A stretch of 64,000 nucleotides of DNA. Origin: Clostridiales bacterium. Lineage in GTDB: Bacteria; Bacillota; Clostridia; Lachnospirales; Lachnospiraceae. The notes beneath the pieces are model-generated. The model was not told the DNA's origin. It ran no database searches and was given only the letters and a program-made list of their open reading frames with translations. The stretch is taken from assembly GCA_012520645.1 (NCBI GenBank), contig JAAYNV010000043.1:62001-126000 (forward strand), given 5' to 3'. Of this stretch, positions 35,675 through 44,801 are shown piece by piece. Positions within the stretch are counted from its first letter, which is position 1, and the number at the start of each line of letters is the position of its first letter. The position numbers and the translations under genes were made by a program.

Positions 35675-36367
35675 ATGGCAAATATACTGGTTTGTGATGA
35701 TGATAAGGAAATCGTAGAAGCGATTCAGATTTATCTGGAAAATGAGAACTATAAGATTTTTAAGGCATATGATGGAGAACAGGCGCTGGAGATACTGAAG
35801 GCAGAGGATATTCATCTTTTGATTATAGATGTCATGATGCCGAAGTTAGATGGAATTCATGCCACTTTAAAGATACGCGAGAACAGCAGTATTCCGATTA
35901 TTATTCTGTCGGCCAAATCCGAAGATACGGATAAGATACTGGGATTAAATATCGGGGCGGATGATTATGTGACGAAGCCGTTTAATCCATTAGAGCTGGT
36001 GGCAAGAGTGAAGTCCCATCTGAGGCGGTATACCAAGCTTGGAAATCTGCAGGAAGAAAACAGTCGGGAATATCGTGTGGGAGGTTTGTATATTAACGAC
36101 GAGACAAAGGAGGTTCTTGTGGATGATGAATCTGTCAGACTGACGCCGATCGAATATAATATTTTGCTTCTACTGGTCAAAAATGCAGGCAGGGTATTTT
36201 CCATTGAACAGATTTATGAGGCCATCTGGAATGAGGAGGCTATTGGAGCAGATAATACTGTAGCTGTTCATATCAGACATATCCGGGAAAAGATTGAAAT
36301 TAATCCGAAGGAACCCAGATATTTAAAGGTGGTATGGGGTGTAGGCTACAAAATTGAAAAGCAGTAG
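35675..36367 (+). CDS. OmpR-family response regulator
   Basis: This 230-residue regulator has a receiver domain with acidic residues in CDDDKE, phospho-acceptor Asp52 in IIDVMMPKLDG and the lysine in VTKPFNP. A winged-helix OmpR-type domain follows from about 130 with LTPIEYNILLLLVKNAGR, NTVAVHIRHIREKIE and WGVGYKIEK. It is VanR-like in overall pattern. The ATG is preceded by AGAAGAGG. It ends 11 bases before its cognate kinase. Targets are unknown. Confidence 0.94.
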   Translation: MANILVCDDDKEIVEAIQIYLENENYKIFKAYDGEQALEILKAEDIHLLIIDVMMPKLDGIHATLKIRENSSIPIIILSAKSEDTDKILGLNIGADDYVTKPFNPLELVARVKSHLRRYTKLGNLQEENSREYRVGGLYINDETKEVLVDDESVRLTPIEYNILLLLVKNAGRVFSIEQIYEAIWNEEAIGADNTVAVHIRHIREKIEINPKEPRYLKVVWGVGYKIEKQ

Positions 36368-36378
36368 AAAGGAATAGA

Positions 36379-39033
36379 ATGAAAAAGAGAATACTCAGAG
36401 GGGGCAGAAGGTTTATCCTGTTGTCTGTACAGCATCTGGCTGCTGTACTTGCCGCTGTTTGCGCAGCAGTCATACTGAGCAATATTTACTTTGAGGTCAA
36501 CGGAATCACGGATTCCCGTTCTTATATGCTGTATCCGTGGGAAGAGAACGGAGAGTATGAAAAATCACCGGTTTTTAACAGTGTTTTTAATACCAGCGTC
36601 AATGATATTATTACGATGGCTGTAATACGGACACAGATGGAAACAGAGGGGAAATTTGACGGCAAGAAAAGGGTGGATATTGCAGCTTTTGTCAATCGTA
36701 AAAATGGGTCTGCACAGACAACAGTCAGTGCGGAATATTATTTGGAAGATTTGATCAAGTGGTCAGAATATGGTTTTACATACAAGGAACTGACACCGTT
36801 TTACTCGAATTCGTCCCATATTGAAATGGAGGCATTCAAACGTTTCCGCACACAGCAGGAACTGGCAAAGAAGAGCAGTGGGAATACAGTTGTCATATCG
36901 GATAAGGAAATCACGAATGCAGAAGTGACAGACAGGGAGGCGTTTGTATTCGACACGCCAGAGCAGAAAGAGGAGATAACGGTAACGATTGAAACACCAT
37001 CGCCTGAAGAAGAGCAGATTACAAATGAAGAGGTGATGAATGAAACACTGATGTTCCAGAGAGAGGTTTTGGAGGAACGATATAAAACAGTGGATGGAAG
37101 CAGCATCAGCGAATACGTGGCGGATTGGAATGAGTATGATGAATTTGTGAATACTCTGATCAGTGCCAGCAACCAGCTTGCTTATAACTATGATACTTAT
37201 AAGAAATTCAGTGGTTCCTATGACAGCGACCAGTCCAATCTGCGGTACTGTCTGATGATTCCGACAACAGAAGGTTACCAGTATTTTTGCAATGTGGAAA
37301 ATCTGCCTAAGAACGTCGAAGCAATGAGGGCGGAGGAAATTACGGCATTTTTCAGGGATTATGGAGCTTATCTATATTATTATCCGGAACATATGGAATA
37401 TGAGACCAATACGGAAATGTCGGAAGATGAGGTCAGAGAGGCATTGAACCGATACTCTTATGTCTATCCGGAGGAATGCCGCATCTGGATAGCTGTCGAT
37501 ACAACTTATCCGGTGGAGGACGGATTACAATACGGAAAAATGCAGTATGAAAGCTTTACCCCATATTACAGCCTTTGGCTGATTGGGGTGGGAGCAGCGA
37601 TATGCGTTTTTGTTGTTCTGTTTATTGTCAATACCTTCTATGAAGGAAAAAGGGAAGGGGCAGAAAAGAACGAAGGAAGGGAAGAAATTCTTCGTCTGGT
37701 TGACCATATTCCTGCGGAAATCATGTTATTTCTTGCTACTGTAATTGGGTGGCTGTTTTTTGTGGTATGTGTTGCAGGTCATTACACCTTTGAGTCGTAT
37801 ACCATGGAAGAGCGAATCGTTTTTATGGCAGTACTGTCATGGATCTTCAGTATGGTATTTATGTTCTTTTATCTGAGTCTGGTCAGAAGACTGCGTGCCC
37901 ATGCTTTTTGGAAGAATACTATTGCAGGATGGCTGTTTGTAAAAGGAATCTGCTTAACCCGGAAAATCTGTGGTGGATTAAAACGGTTTGCAGACCGGGT
38001 TTATAATGACAAAAGTCTGGTTGTCAGAACATGGGGACCTTATTTGTTCTTTTTGGCGGTGAATCTTTTTGGTCTGGGAATTCTTTTTACCAATTTCTGG
38101 ATACTTGGATTGCTGGGGGCGGCAGCATTTGATCTGGGAGTGGGTGTATTACAGTTTCGGATGAATCGGACAAGACAGCAGATCATTGACGGTATTCAAA
38201 CAATCCGGGAAGGAAACATTACCTATCAGGTGGATACAACGGATATGTATGGAGATAACCTTGAACTGGCAAATGCAGTCAACAGCATAGGAGACGGTAT
38301 TCGTGCAGCAGTTGAGACCAGCATGAAGGATGAGAGACTGAAAGCAGACCTGATTACCAATGTATCCCATGATATCAAGACCCCTCTCACTTCTATTATC
38401 AATTATGTGGATCTGATTAAGCGTGAGGATATACAGAATGAGAGGGTAAAAGGCTATATTGATATTCTGGATGCCAAATCCCAGCGGTTAAAGCAGCTGA
38501 CAGAGGATCTGGTAGAGGCATCCAAGATTTCATCGGGAAATATTGTATATCAGTTTGAGCGGATTAATTTTGTGGAACTGATTCATCAGACCCTGGGAGA
38601 GTTTTCAGAAAAATTTGAAGAAAAGAACCTTGATATCATTTGCAGGCTGCCGGAGGAGGCTGTGCCGATTGAAGCGGACAGCAGACGGATCTGGCGTGTG
38701 ATTGAAAATCTGTATAACAATATTTATAAATATGCCCTTCCGGGAACACGTGTCTATATGGATATGGAAAAATGTATGGAGAATGGGCAGGAGTGTGTTC
38801 TTTTTTCCGTAAAAAATATTTCAGCACAGCCGCTCAATATTCAGGCGGATGAGCTGACGGAACGTTTTATAAGAGGAGATGTATCCAGAAGCACGGAAGG
38901 AAGCGGGCTTGGATTGTCCATTGCCAAAAATCTGACGGAAGCCCAGAACGGAAGTTTTACAATTTATCTGGATGGAGATCTGTTTAAGGTGATTTTAAAA
39001 TTTCCGTTGTATAAAAGAAAAGAAGGGGCATAA
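36379..39033 (+). CDS. Large membrane sensor histidine kinase
   Basis: This kinase is unusually long at 884 residues. A first membrane helix at about 12-36 is followed by a large extracellular region to about 395 with an acidic Thr/Glu-rich stretch (ETPSPEEEQITNEE). At least four more helices lie between about 398 and 590. A HAMP-like linker leads to HisKA with His664 in TNVSHDIKTPLTS and a HATPase_c domain with GSGLGLSIAKNL. The C-terminal halves are standard; the sensor domain is not one I recognise. It is coupled to the response regulator 11 bases upstream. The signal sensed is unknown. Confidence 0.9.
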   Translation: MKKRILRGGRRFILLSVQHLAAVLAAVCAAVILSNIYFEVNGITDSRSYMLYPWEENGEYEKSPVFNSVFNTSVNDIITMAVIRTQMETEGKFDGKKRVDIAAFVNRKNGSAQTTVSAEYYLEDLIKWSEYGFTYKELTPFYSNSSHIEMEAFKRFRTQQELAKKSSGNTVVISDKEITNAEVTDREAFVFDTPEQKEEITVTIETPSPEEEQITNEEVMNETLMFQREVLEERYKTVDGSSISEYVADWNEYDEFVNTLISASNQLAYNYDTYKKFSGSYDSDQSNLRYCLMIPTTEGYQYFCNVENLPKNVEAMRAEEITAFFRDYGAYLYYYPEHMEYETNTEMSEDEVREALNRYSYVYPEECRIWIAVDTTYPVEDGLQYGKMQYESFTPYYSLWLIGVGAAICVFVVLFIVNTFYEGKREGAEKNEGREEILRLVDHIPAEIMLFLATVIGWLFFVVCVAGHYTFESYTMEERIVFMAVLSWIFSMVFMFFYLSLVRRLRAHAFWKNTIAGWLFVKGICLTRKICGGLKRFADRVYNDKSLVVRTWGPYLFFLAVNLFGLGILFTNFWILGLLGAAAFDLGVGVLQFRMNRTRQQIIDGIQTIREGNITYQVDTTDMYGDNLELANAVNSIGDGIRAAVETSMKDERLKADLITNVSHDIKTPLTSIINYVDLIKREDIQNERVKGYIDILDAKSQRLKQLTEDLVEASKISSGNIVYQFERINFVELIHQTLGEFSEKFEEKNLDIICRLPEEAVPIEADSRRIWRVIENLYNNIYKYALPGTRVYMDMEKCMENGQECVLFSVKNISAQPLNIQADELTERFIRGDVSRSTEGSGLGLSIAKNLTEAQNGSFTIYLDGDLFKVILKFPLYKRKEGA

Positions 39034-39036
39034 AGC

Positions 39037-39068
39037 AAAAAAAACTGACCTTAACCGGTCAGTTTTTT
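39037..39068. terminator. Bidirectional terminator inside the end of prs
   Basis: ACTGACC (39044-39050) pairs with GGTCAGT (39057-39063), flanked by A7 on the left and T6 on the right. It serves the plus-strand kinase gene and the minus-strand prs gene, and its right half encodes the last codons of prs. Confidence 0.88.
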
Positions 39069-40238
39069 GGTTTCATTGTATTGCTGTAATGTTGTTTGAA
39101 TCTTCTCGGTGGGTGTGAGTACATTCTGCATGGATATATCGTGATTCATAAAATCTATGATAGATGCAAGAAATTTACTCATATCAGCTTCTAAAAAGTA
39201 TGGCTTGGAAGACAGCTCAGGCGGAAGATAGGTCAGGTTGGTTGTGATAACACGGTCAAAATGACCTGCTTCGTAAGCCTTGTCAAAGGCAGACAGTCCA
39301 TTGGTGAACAGACCGAAAGTACAGCAGATGAAAACCCGTTTGCAATTCATTGCCTTTAGCTGTTTTGCGGTATCTAACATACTTTCACCGGAAGAAATCA
39401 TATCATCAACAATGATAACATCTTTTCCTTCAATATTATCGCCAAGAAATTCATGTGCTACAATTGGGTTTTTGCCGTTTACAACCGTGGAATAGTCACG
39501 GCGTTTATAGAACATACCGGTATCGCAGCCAAGAACTCCTGCAAAGTAAACGGCTCTGTCCAATGCACCCTCATCCGGGCTGATGACAACAATATGATCT
39601 TTATCGATAGCAAGATCCGGCTCATTGTCAAGCAGGGCACGTAAAAACTGGTAATGTGCGGTAAAGTTATCAAAGCCACAGAGCGGCACAGCATTCTGGA
39701 CGCGGGGATCATGAGCATCGAAGGTAATAAAATTGGAGACACCCATAGAACTTAATTCTTCCATAGCAAAAGCACAGTCTAAAGATTCTCTGCCGCTTCT
39801 TTTATGTTGTCTGCTTTCATACAGGAAGGGCATAATGACGTTGATTCGATGAGCCTTTCCTGCAATTGCAGCAATCATTCTCTTTAGGCCCTGGTAGTGG
39901 TCATCAGGAGATTTATGATTAGTATAACCGTTCAGGGAATATGTAACACTATGGTTGCATACATCTACCAGAATAAAAACATCCTTACCACGGAGGGATT
40001 CATTCAGCAGTTCCTTTCCCTCACCGCTTCCAAAGCGTGGGCAGTCTGCATTTACCAGATAATTTTTTTCTGCGTAACCTTGGAATGCAGGATCCTTTTT
40101 TAAGGAATTATTAATGGTTTTACGGTAGTCTACCAGATATTCATTGACACGCTGACCAAGGTTGGCAGCGGATTCCAGAGCCAGTAATTTCAAGGGAGCC
40201 ACTGGCATGGCATTTTCAAGTTCATGTAAATTTGGCAT
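39051..40238 (-). CDS. prs: Ribose-phosphate pyrophosphokinase, long divergent form
   Basis: PRPP synthetase makes phosphoribosyl pyrophosphate from ribose 5-phosphate and ATP for nucleotide, His and Trp synthesis. At 395 residues it is about 80 longer than the classical enzyme. The PRPP loop VIIVDDMISSGESMLDTAK, the aspartate in FDAHDPRVQN and VISPDEGALDRA are conserved, while the classical YARQDR segment is altered to YESRQHKRSGRES. The first 60 residues have no counterpart in the short form. It has its own promoter at 40287-40315. A short classical Prs may exist elsewhere in the genome. Confidence 0.9.
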   Translation of the reverse strand: MPNLHELENAMPVAPLKLLALESAANLGQRVNEYLVDYRKTINNSLKKDPAFQGYAEKNYLVNADCPRFGSGEGKELLNESLRGKDVFILVDVCNHSVTYSLNGYTNHKSPDDHYQGLKRMIAAIAGKAHRINVIMPFLYESRQHKRSGRESLDCAFAMEELSSMGVSNFITFDAHDPRVQNAVPLCGFDNFTAHYQFLRALLDNEPDLAIDKDHIVVISPDEGALDRAVYFAGVLGCDTGMFYKRRDYSTVVNGKNPIVAHEFLGDNIEGKDVIIVDDMISSGESMLDTAKQLKAMNCKRVFICCTFGLFTNGLSAFDKAYEAGHFDRVITTNLTYLPPELSSKPYFLEADMSKFLASIIDFMNHDISMQNVLTPTEKIQTTLQQYNETKKLTG

Positions 40239-40286
40239 TGTATTTTCTCCCGTTCATCTGTTACAAAAATTCGATATCCATCTTAT

Positions 40287-40315
40287 TTTATAACATTATG
40301 GTAGTGACACGTCAA
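40287..40315 (-). promoter_or_regulatory. prs promoter
   Basis: On the minus strand, TTGACG (40315-40310) and TATAAA (40292-40287) are separated by 17 bases, 49 bases upstream of the prs start. Confidence 0.75.
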
Positions 40316-40332
40316 GAAAATTCTAGTAGAAT
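40304..40332 (+). promoter_or_regulatory. Candidate divergent promoter for the radical-SAM gene
   Basis: GTGACA (40304-40309), 17 bases, then TAGAAT (40327-40332). It overlaps the prs promoter on the other strand, so the two would compete for polymerase. Confidence 0.45.
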
Positions 40333-40369
40333 GAAATAGGATAGAGGAACCAGGAAAGGTATTTTATAT

Positions 40370-41728
40370 ATGAAGCAACAGGAACATATTATTGCGGCAG
40401 TGAAGGAAGGAAGCATTGCGCAGGAGATGGAAATAGAGGCAGGAGATAAACTGCTTGCCATTAATGGGCAGAGTATAGAGGATGTATTTGATTATCAGTA
40501 TCTGGCAGAGGATGAGTATATTGAGGTACTTGTGGAAAAGCCGTATGGAGAGCAGTGGATTTTGGAAATCGAAAAAGAAGCGGATGAGGATCTGGGAATT
40601 GAATTTGAAAATGGGTTGATGGATGATTACCGCTCTTGTCATAATAAATGTATATTCTGTTTTATTGATCAGATGCCCAAGGGAATGCGGGAGACGTTGT
40701 ACTTTAAAGATGATGATTCCAGACTTTCCTTTTTGCAGGGGAACTATGTCACGCTTACGAATATGTCAGAGAAGGATGTGGATCGTATTGTGCGGTATCA
40801 TCTTTCTCCGATTAATATTTCTTTTCAGACCATGAACCCTGAACTGCGTTGTAAGATGCTGAATAATCGTTTTGCAGGAGAGGCTTTAAAAAAAGTGGAT
40901 CGTTTTTATGAAGCCGGTATTACGATGAACGGTCAGATTGTGCTCTGTAAAGGAATCAATGATGGGGCAGAACTGGAAAGCAGCATACGGGAAATGTCCA
41001 AATATCTGCCACATCTGCAAAGCGTATCAGTTGTGCCGGTCGGCTTGTCCAAATACCGGGAAGGACTTTTCCCTCTGGAACCGTTTGAAAAGGAAGATGC
41101 GGAAGAGGTCATTGATTTAATTGAAAGGTTTCAGAAGATTTTTTATGAAGAATTTGGTCTGCATTTTATTCATGCCAGTGATGAATGGTATATTCTGGCG
41201 GGGCGGGAATTGCCGGAGGAGGAACGCTATGATGGGTACCTGCAGTTAGAGAATGGTGTGGGAATGCTGCGCCTTCTGATGACGGAATTTGAAGAGTGCA
41301 TGGATGAAATAAATAAATTCCCGGAACGATTTCCGGCGGGAAATCTCAAACGGAGTTTGTCAATAGCGACTGGAAAACTGGCATATCCTTATATAAAACG
41401 TATGGCAGAGAGAGTATGCGAAAAATATCCGGATGTGACGATACAGGTTTATCCGATCACGAATGAATTTTTTGGAGAACGGATTACAGTGTCAGGACTT
41501 CTGACCGGTCAGGATATACGGACACAACTGGAAGGAAAGAAATTGGGAGAACGTCTCCTTTTACCGGAAAATGTGCTTCGAAGCGGGGAAAAAGTATTCT
41601 TGGATGATCTGACGGTGTCAGACCTTGAAAACGCTTTACAAGTTTCTATAGATATTGTAAAATCAAGCGGTCGGGACTTTGTGGAATGTATTCTTTTTCG
41701 TTGCGCAAAGGACAGAGGCACAGGCTGA
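40370..41728 (+). CDS. PDZ/radical-SAM DUF512 family protein
   Basis: This 452-residue protein has an N-terminal PDZ-like domain (1-75: AAVKEGSIAQEMEIEAGDKLLAING-type sequence), a short radical-SAM module with the iron-sulphur motif CHNKCIFC near residue 88, and the C-terminal DUF512 domain. The family is conserved in Clostridia and typically precedes der (engA), as here. Its reaction is unknown. The FeS motif has the C-x3-C-x2-C spacing required for radical-SAM chemistry. It ends 25 bases before der. Confidence 0.88.
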   Translation: MKQQEHIIAAVKEGSIAQEMEIEAGDKLLAINGQSIEDVFDYQYLAEDEYIEVLVEKPYGEQWILEIEKEADEDLGIEFENGLMDDYRSCHNKCIFCFIDQMPKGMRETLYFKDDDSRLSFLQGNYVTLTNMSEKDVDRIVRYHLSPINISFQTMNPELRCKMLNNRFAGEALKKVDRFYEAGITMNGQIVLCKGINDGAELESSIREMSKYLPHLQSVSVVPVGLSKYREGLFPLEPFEKEDAEEVIDLIERFQKIFYEEFGLHFIHASDEWYILAGRELPEEERYDGYLQLENGVGMLRLLMTEFEECMDEINKFPERFPAGNLKRSLSIATGKLAYPYIKRMAERVCEKYPDVTIQVYPITNEFFGERITVSGLLTGQDIRTQLEGKKLGERLLLPENVLRSGEKVFLDDLTVSDLENALQVSIDIVKSSGRDFVECILFRCAKDRGTG

Positions 41729-41753
41729 AAGAAGAGAAAGGCAAGGTTTTAAT

Positions 41754-43085
41754 ATGAGTAAGAAAAGAAAGCCGATCGTAGCAGTGGTAGGGCGTCCGAA
41801 TGTGGGGAAGTCCACACTGTTCAATATGCTGGCAGGGGATAATATTGCGATTGTAAAGGATACTCCCGGTATTACAAGAGACCGTATCTATGCAGACGTG
41901 ACCTGGCTGGATATGGCATTTACACTGGTGGATACCGGAGGCATTGAGCCGGACAGTAAGGACATTATTTTATCCCAGATGCGGGAACAGGCTCAGATTG
42001 CCATGGATACGGCGGATGTTATTATTTTTCTGACAGATGTAAAGCAGGGGCTGGTGGATGCAGATGCCAAAGTGGCAGATATGTTAAGACGCAGCCATAA
42101 GCCGGTGGTGCTTGTCGTGAATAAAGTGGATAACTTTGATAAATATATGGCAGATGTTTATGAGTTTTATAATCTGGGCATTGGTGAACCGTATCCGGTA
42201 TCAGCGGCAAACCGATTGGGCATCGGAGATATGTTAGATGAGGTTACTTCTTATTTTAACAAGGAAGAGGCAGAGGATGTGGAAGACGACAGACCAAAGA
42301 TTGCAATTGTCGGAAAGCCGAATGTGGGAAAGTCCTCCATCATTAACAGGCTGATTGGTGAAAACCGGGTTATTGTTTCCGATATTGCGGGAACAACGAG
42401 AGATGCCGTTGACACAGAGGTCATTCACAATGGCAGAGAATATGTTTTTATTGATACGGCAGGACTTCGGAAAAAGAATAAGATTAAAGAAGAATTAGAG
42501 CGTTATATGATTATCCGGACGGTCAGTGCAGTGGAACGAGCAGATATTGTTGTGCTTGTAATTGATGCCGAGGAGGGTGTTACAGAGCAGGATGCCAAAG
42601 TAGCAGGAATTGCACATGAACGCGGTAAGGGTGTCATTATTGCAGTCAATAAATGGGATGCCGTGGAAAAAGATGATAAGACCATCTACAAATTTACAAA
42701 TAAAGTAAGAGAAAAACTTGCTTATATGCCTTACGCGGAGATTTTGTTTATTTCTGCCAAGACCGGACAGAGACTACCGAAGCTGTTTGAAATGATTGAT
42801 GCGGTCATTGAAAATCATTCCCTGCGTGTGGCAACAGGGGTGCTCAATGAGATTATGTCGGAGGCAGTAGCATTACAGCAGCCGCCATCGGATAAAGGCA
42901 AGCGGCTGAAGCTCTATTATATTACGCAGGTGGCAGTCAAACCGCCGACCTTTGTCATTTTTGTTAATGACAAGGAACTGATGCATTTTTCCTACACAAG
43001 ATACATTGAGAACCAGATCCGGGATGCTTTTGGCTTCAGAGGCACACCGCTTAAGTTCATCATCAGGGAACGAAAGGAAAGTTAA
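41754..43085 (+). CDS. der: Ribosome biogenesis GTPase Der (EngA)
   Basis: Der is a 50S assembly factor with two GTPase domains in tandem. The 443-residue protein has the first G1 GRPNVGKSTLFN, G3 DTGGIE and G4 NKVD, and the second G1 GKPNVGKSSIIN, G3 DTAGLR and G4 NKWD. A C-terminal KH-like domain (from about 350) ends in RGTPLKFIIRERKES. The start at 41754 gives MSKKRKPIVAVVG. plsY begins two bases after its stop. Confidence 0.97.
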   Translation: MSKKRKPIVAVVGRPNVGKSTLFNMLAGDNIAIVKDTPGITRDRIYADVTWLDMAFTLVDTGGIEPDSKDIILSQMREQAQIAMDTADVIIFLTDVKQGLVDADAKVADMLRRSHKPVVLVVNKVDNFDKYMADVYEFYNLGIGEPYPVSAANRLGIGDMLDEVTSYFNKEEAEDVEDDRPKIAIVGKPNVGKSSIINRLIGENRVIVSDIAGTTRDAVDTEVIHNGREYVFIDTAGLRKKNKIKEELERYMIIRTVSAVERADIVVLVIDAEEGVTEQDAKVAGIAHERGKGVIIAVNKWDAVEKDDKTIYKFTNKVREKLAYMPYAEILFISAKTGQRLPKLFEMIDAVIENHSLRVATGVLNEIMSEAVALQQPPSDKGKRLKLYYITQVAVKPPTFVIFVNDKELMHFSYTRYIENQIRDAFGFRGTPLKFIIRERKES

Positions 43086-43086
43086 A

Positions 43087-43740
43087 ATGGAACGTATAAT
43101 TTGTTTGGCAATCGGTTATCTTCTGGGTAATTTCCAGACAGCTTATTTTTATGGAAAGGCACATGGAATTGACATCCGTAAGCATGGAAGCGGCAATGCC
43201 GGAACGACCAATACTTTGCGAGTGCTGGGTACGAAGGCAGGTCTGATCGTGCTGGCAGGGGATATTATAAAATGTGTGCTTGCAATCGTAATCAGCCGTT
43301 TATTATTTGGAGAAAGTCATGCGGATCGAATTTATCTGCTCAGTATGTATGCTGCGGCGGGAGCCATATTAGGGCACAACTTTCCGTTCCGGCTGGGATT
43401 TAAGGGTGGAAAGGGAATTGCCGCTACGGCAGGACTTATTCTGGCATATCATCCGTATTTTATTCCGGTGGGCGTGGTGTTGTTTTTTGCGACCTTCTTT
43501 ACGACCCATTATGTGTCCCTTGGCTCTCTGTTAGTTTATGCCGGGTTTATTATTGAGTTGATCATAATGGGACAGACCGGACAGTTTGTCGGAATGACGC
43601 AGGCAGAGCTCTATGAACTGTATGTAGTCGGAGCGTTTCTGACGATTATGGCATATGTAAAGCACCGTGAAAATATTAAGCGGCTCTTAAACGGAACCGA
43701 GCGGAAGACGTATCTGACAAAAAAATCGGATGTGAATTGA
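43087..43740 (+). CDS. plsY: Glycerol-3-phosphate acyltransferase PlsY
   Basis: PlsY transfers the acyl group from the acyl-phosphate made by PlsX to glycerol 3-phosphate at the membrane. The 217-residue protein has about five membrane helices and the three family motifs: GSGNAGTTN (near 37), GHNFPFRLGFKGGKG (near 97) and a late helix with the third motif. The start at 43087 gives MERIICLAIGYLLGN. It is next to gpsA, which makes its co-substrate, and der is coupled upstream. plsX lies 40 kb away in this window. Confidence 0.95.
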   Translation: MERIICLAIGYLLGNFQTAYFYGKAHGIDIRKHGSGNAGTTNTLRVLGTKAGLIVLAGDIIKCVLAIVISRLLFGESHADRIYLLSMYAAAGAILGHNFPFRLGFKGGKGIAATAGLILAYHPYFIPVGVVLFFATFFTTHYVSLGSLLVYAGFIIELIIMGQTGQFVGMTQAELYELYVVGAFLTIMAYVKHRENIKRLLNGTERKTYLTKKSDVN

Positions 43741-43757
43741 TAAGGAGTGACAGAAAT

Positions 43758-44774
43758 ATGGCAAATATAGCAATCATCGGAGCCGGAAGCTGGGGAATTG
43801 CACTGGCAGTGCTTCTGCACAATAATGGAAATCAGGTTACGGTCTGGTCGATCATTCAGGAAGAAATCGAAATGTTAAAGAAAGAGAGGGAGCATAAGGA
43901 TAAGCTGCCGGGTGTGAAGCTCCCTGAGGATATGAAGTTCACAAATGATCTGAAGGAAGCGGCAGAGGGAAAGGATATGCTTGTGTTAGCAGTACCTTCA
44001 CCGTTTACGAGAAGCACCTCTCATATGTTAAAAGAAGTTGTAAAAGAGGGACAGATTATCGTTAATGTGGCAAAGGGTATTGAAGAGGCTACGCTTATGA
44101 CGCTTTCTGAGGTTATTGAAGAAGAAGTGCCGCAGGCAGAGGTGGCTGTCTTATCCGGTCCTTCCCACGCCGAAGAAGTAGGAAGAGGAATACCTACTAC
44201 GATTGTAGTAGGAGCAAAAAAGAAAAAAACAGCAGAATACATACAGAATATTTTTATGAGTGATGTGTTCCGTGTCTATACCAGCCCGGATGTACTTGGC
44301 ATTGAACTGGGGGCGGCACTGAAAAATGTGGTAGCGCTGGCTGCTGGTATTGCAGATGGACTGGGCTATGGTGATAATACAAAGGCGGCTCTGATTACAA
44401 GAGGAATTGCAGAGATCGGAAGACTGGGAATGGCAATGGGCGGCAAGTTTGAAACCTTCTGTGGGTTGTCCGGTATCGGGGATCTGATTGTGACCTGTGC
44501 AAGTATGCATTCCAGAAACCGCAGGGCAGGTATCCTGATCGGTAAGGGCTATTCGATGGATGAAGCGATGAAGGAAGTCAAAATGGTGGTAGAGGGTGTT
44601 TATTCTGCCAAAGCGGCTATGGGACTTGCAAAAAAATATAATGTGCAGCTTCCAATCATTGAACAGGTTAATGCGGTCTTATTTGACAATAAGCCGGCGG
44701 CAGAGGCTGTGAAGGAATTGATGCTTCGTGATAAGAAAATGGAAATATCCGATTCAGAGTGGCAGACAGATTAA
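43758..44774 (+). CDS. gpsA: Glycerol-3-phosphate dehydrogenase [NAD(P)+]
   Basis: GpsA reduces dihydroxyacetone phosphate to sn-glycerol 3-phosphate, the backbone for phospholipids. The 338-residue protein starts MANIAIIGAGSWGIALA with the Rossmann GxGxxG at residues 8-13. Also seen are VNVAKGIEE, LSGPSHAEEV, the catalytic lysine in LGAALKNVVALAAGIADGL and GLSGIGDLIVTC. AAGGAG precedes the start. It completes a plsY-gpsA lipid pair in the conserved der-gpsA-spoIVA neighbourhood. Confidence 0.97.
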   Translation: MANIAIIGAGSWGIALAVLLHNNGNQVTVWSIIQEEIEMLKKEREHKDKLPGVKLPEDMKFTNDLKEAAEGKDMLVLAVPSPFTRSTSHMLKEVVKEGQIIVNVAKGIEEATLMTLSEVIEEEVPQAEVAVLSGPSHAEEVGRGIPTTIVVGAKKKKTAEYIQNIFMSDVFRVYTSPDVLGIELGAALKNVVALAAGIADGLGYGDNTKAALITRGIAEIGRLGMAMGGKFETFCGLSGIGDLIVTCASMHSRNRRAGILIGKGYSMDEAMKEVKMVVEGVYSAKAAMGLAKKYNVQLPIIEQVNAVLFDNKPAAEAVKELMLRDKKMEISDSEWQTD

Positions 44775-44801
44775 CGGACATGCGAAAGGAGCAGAAAGAA
44801 A

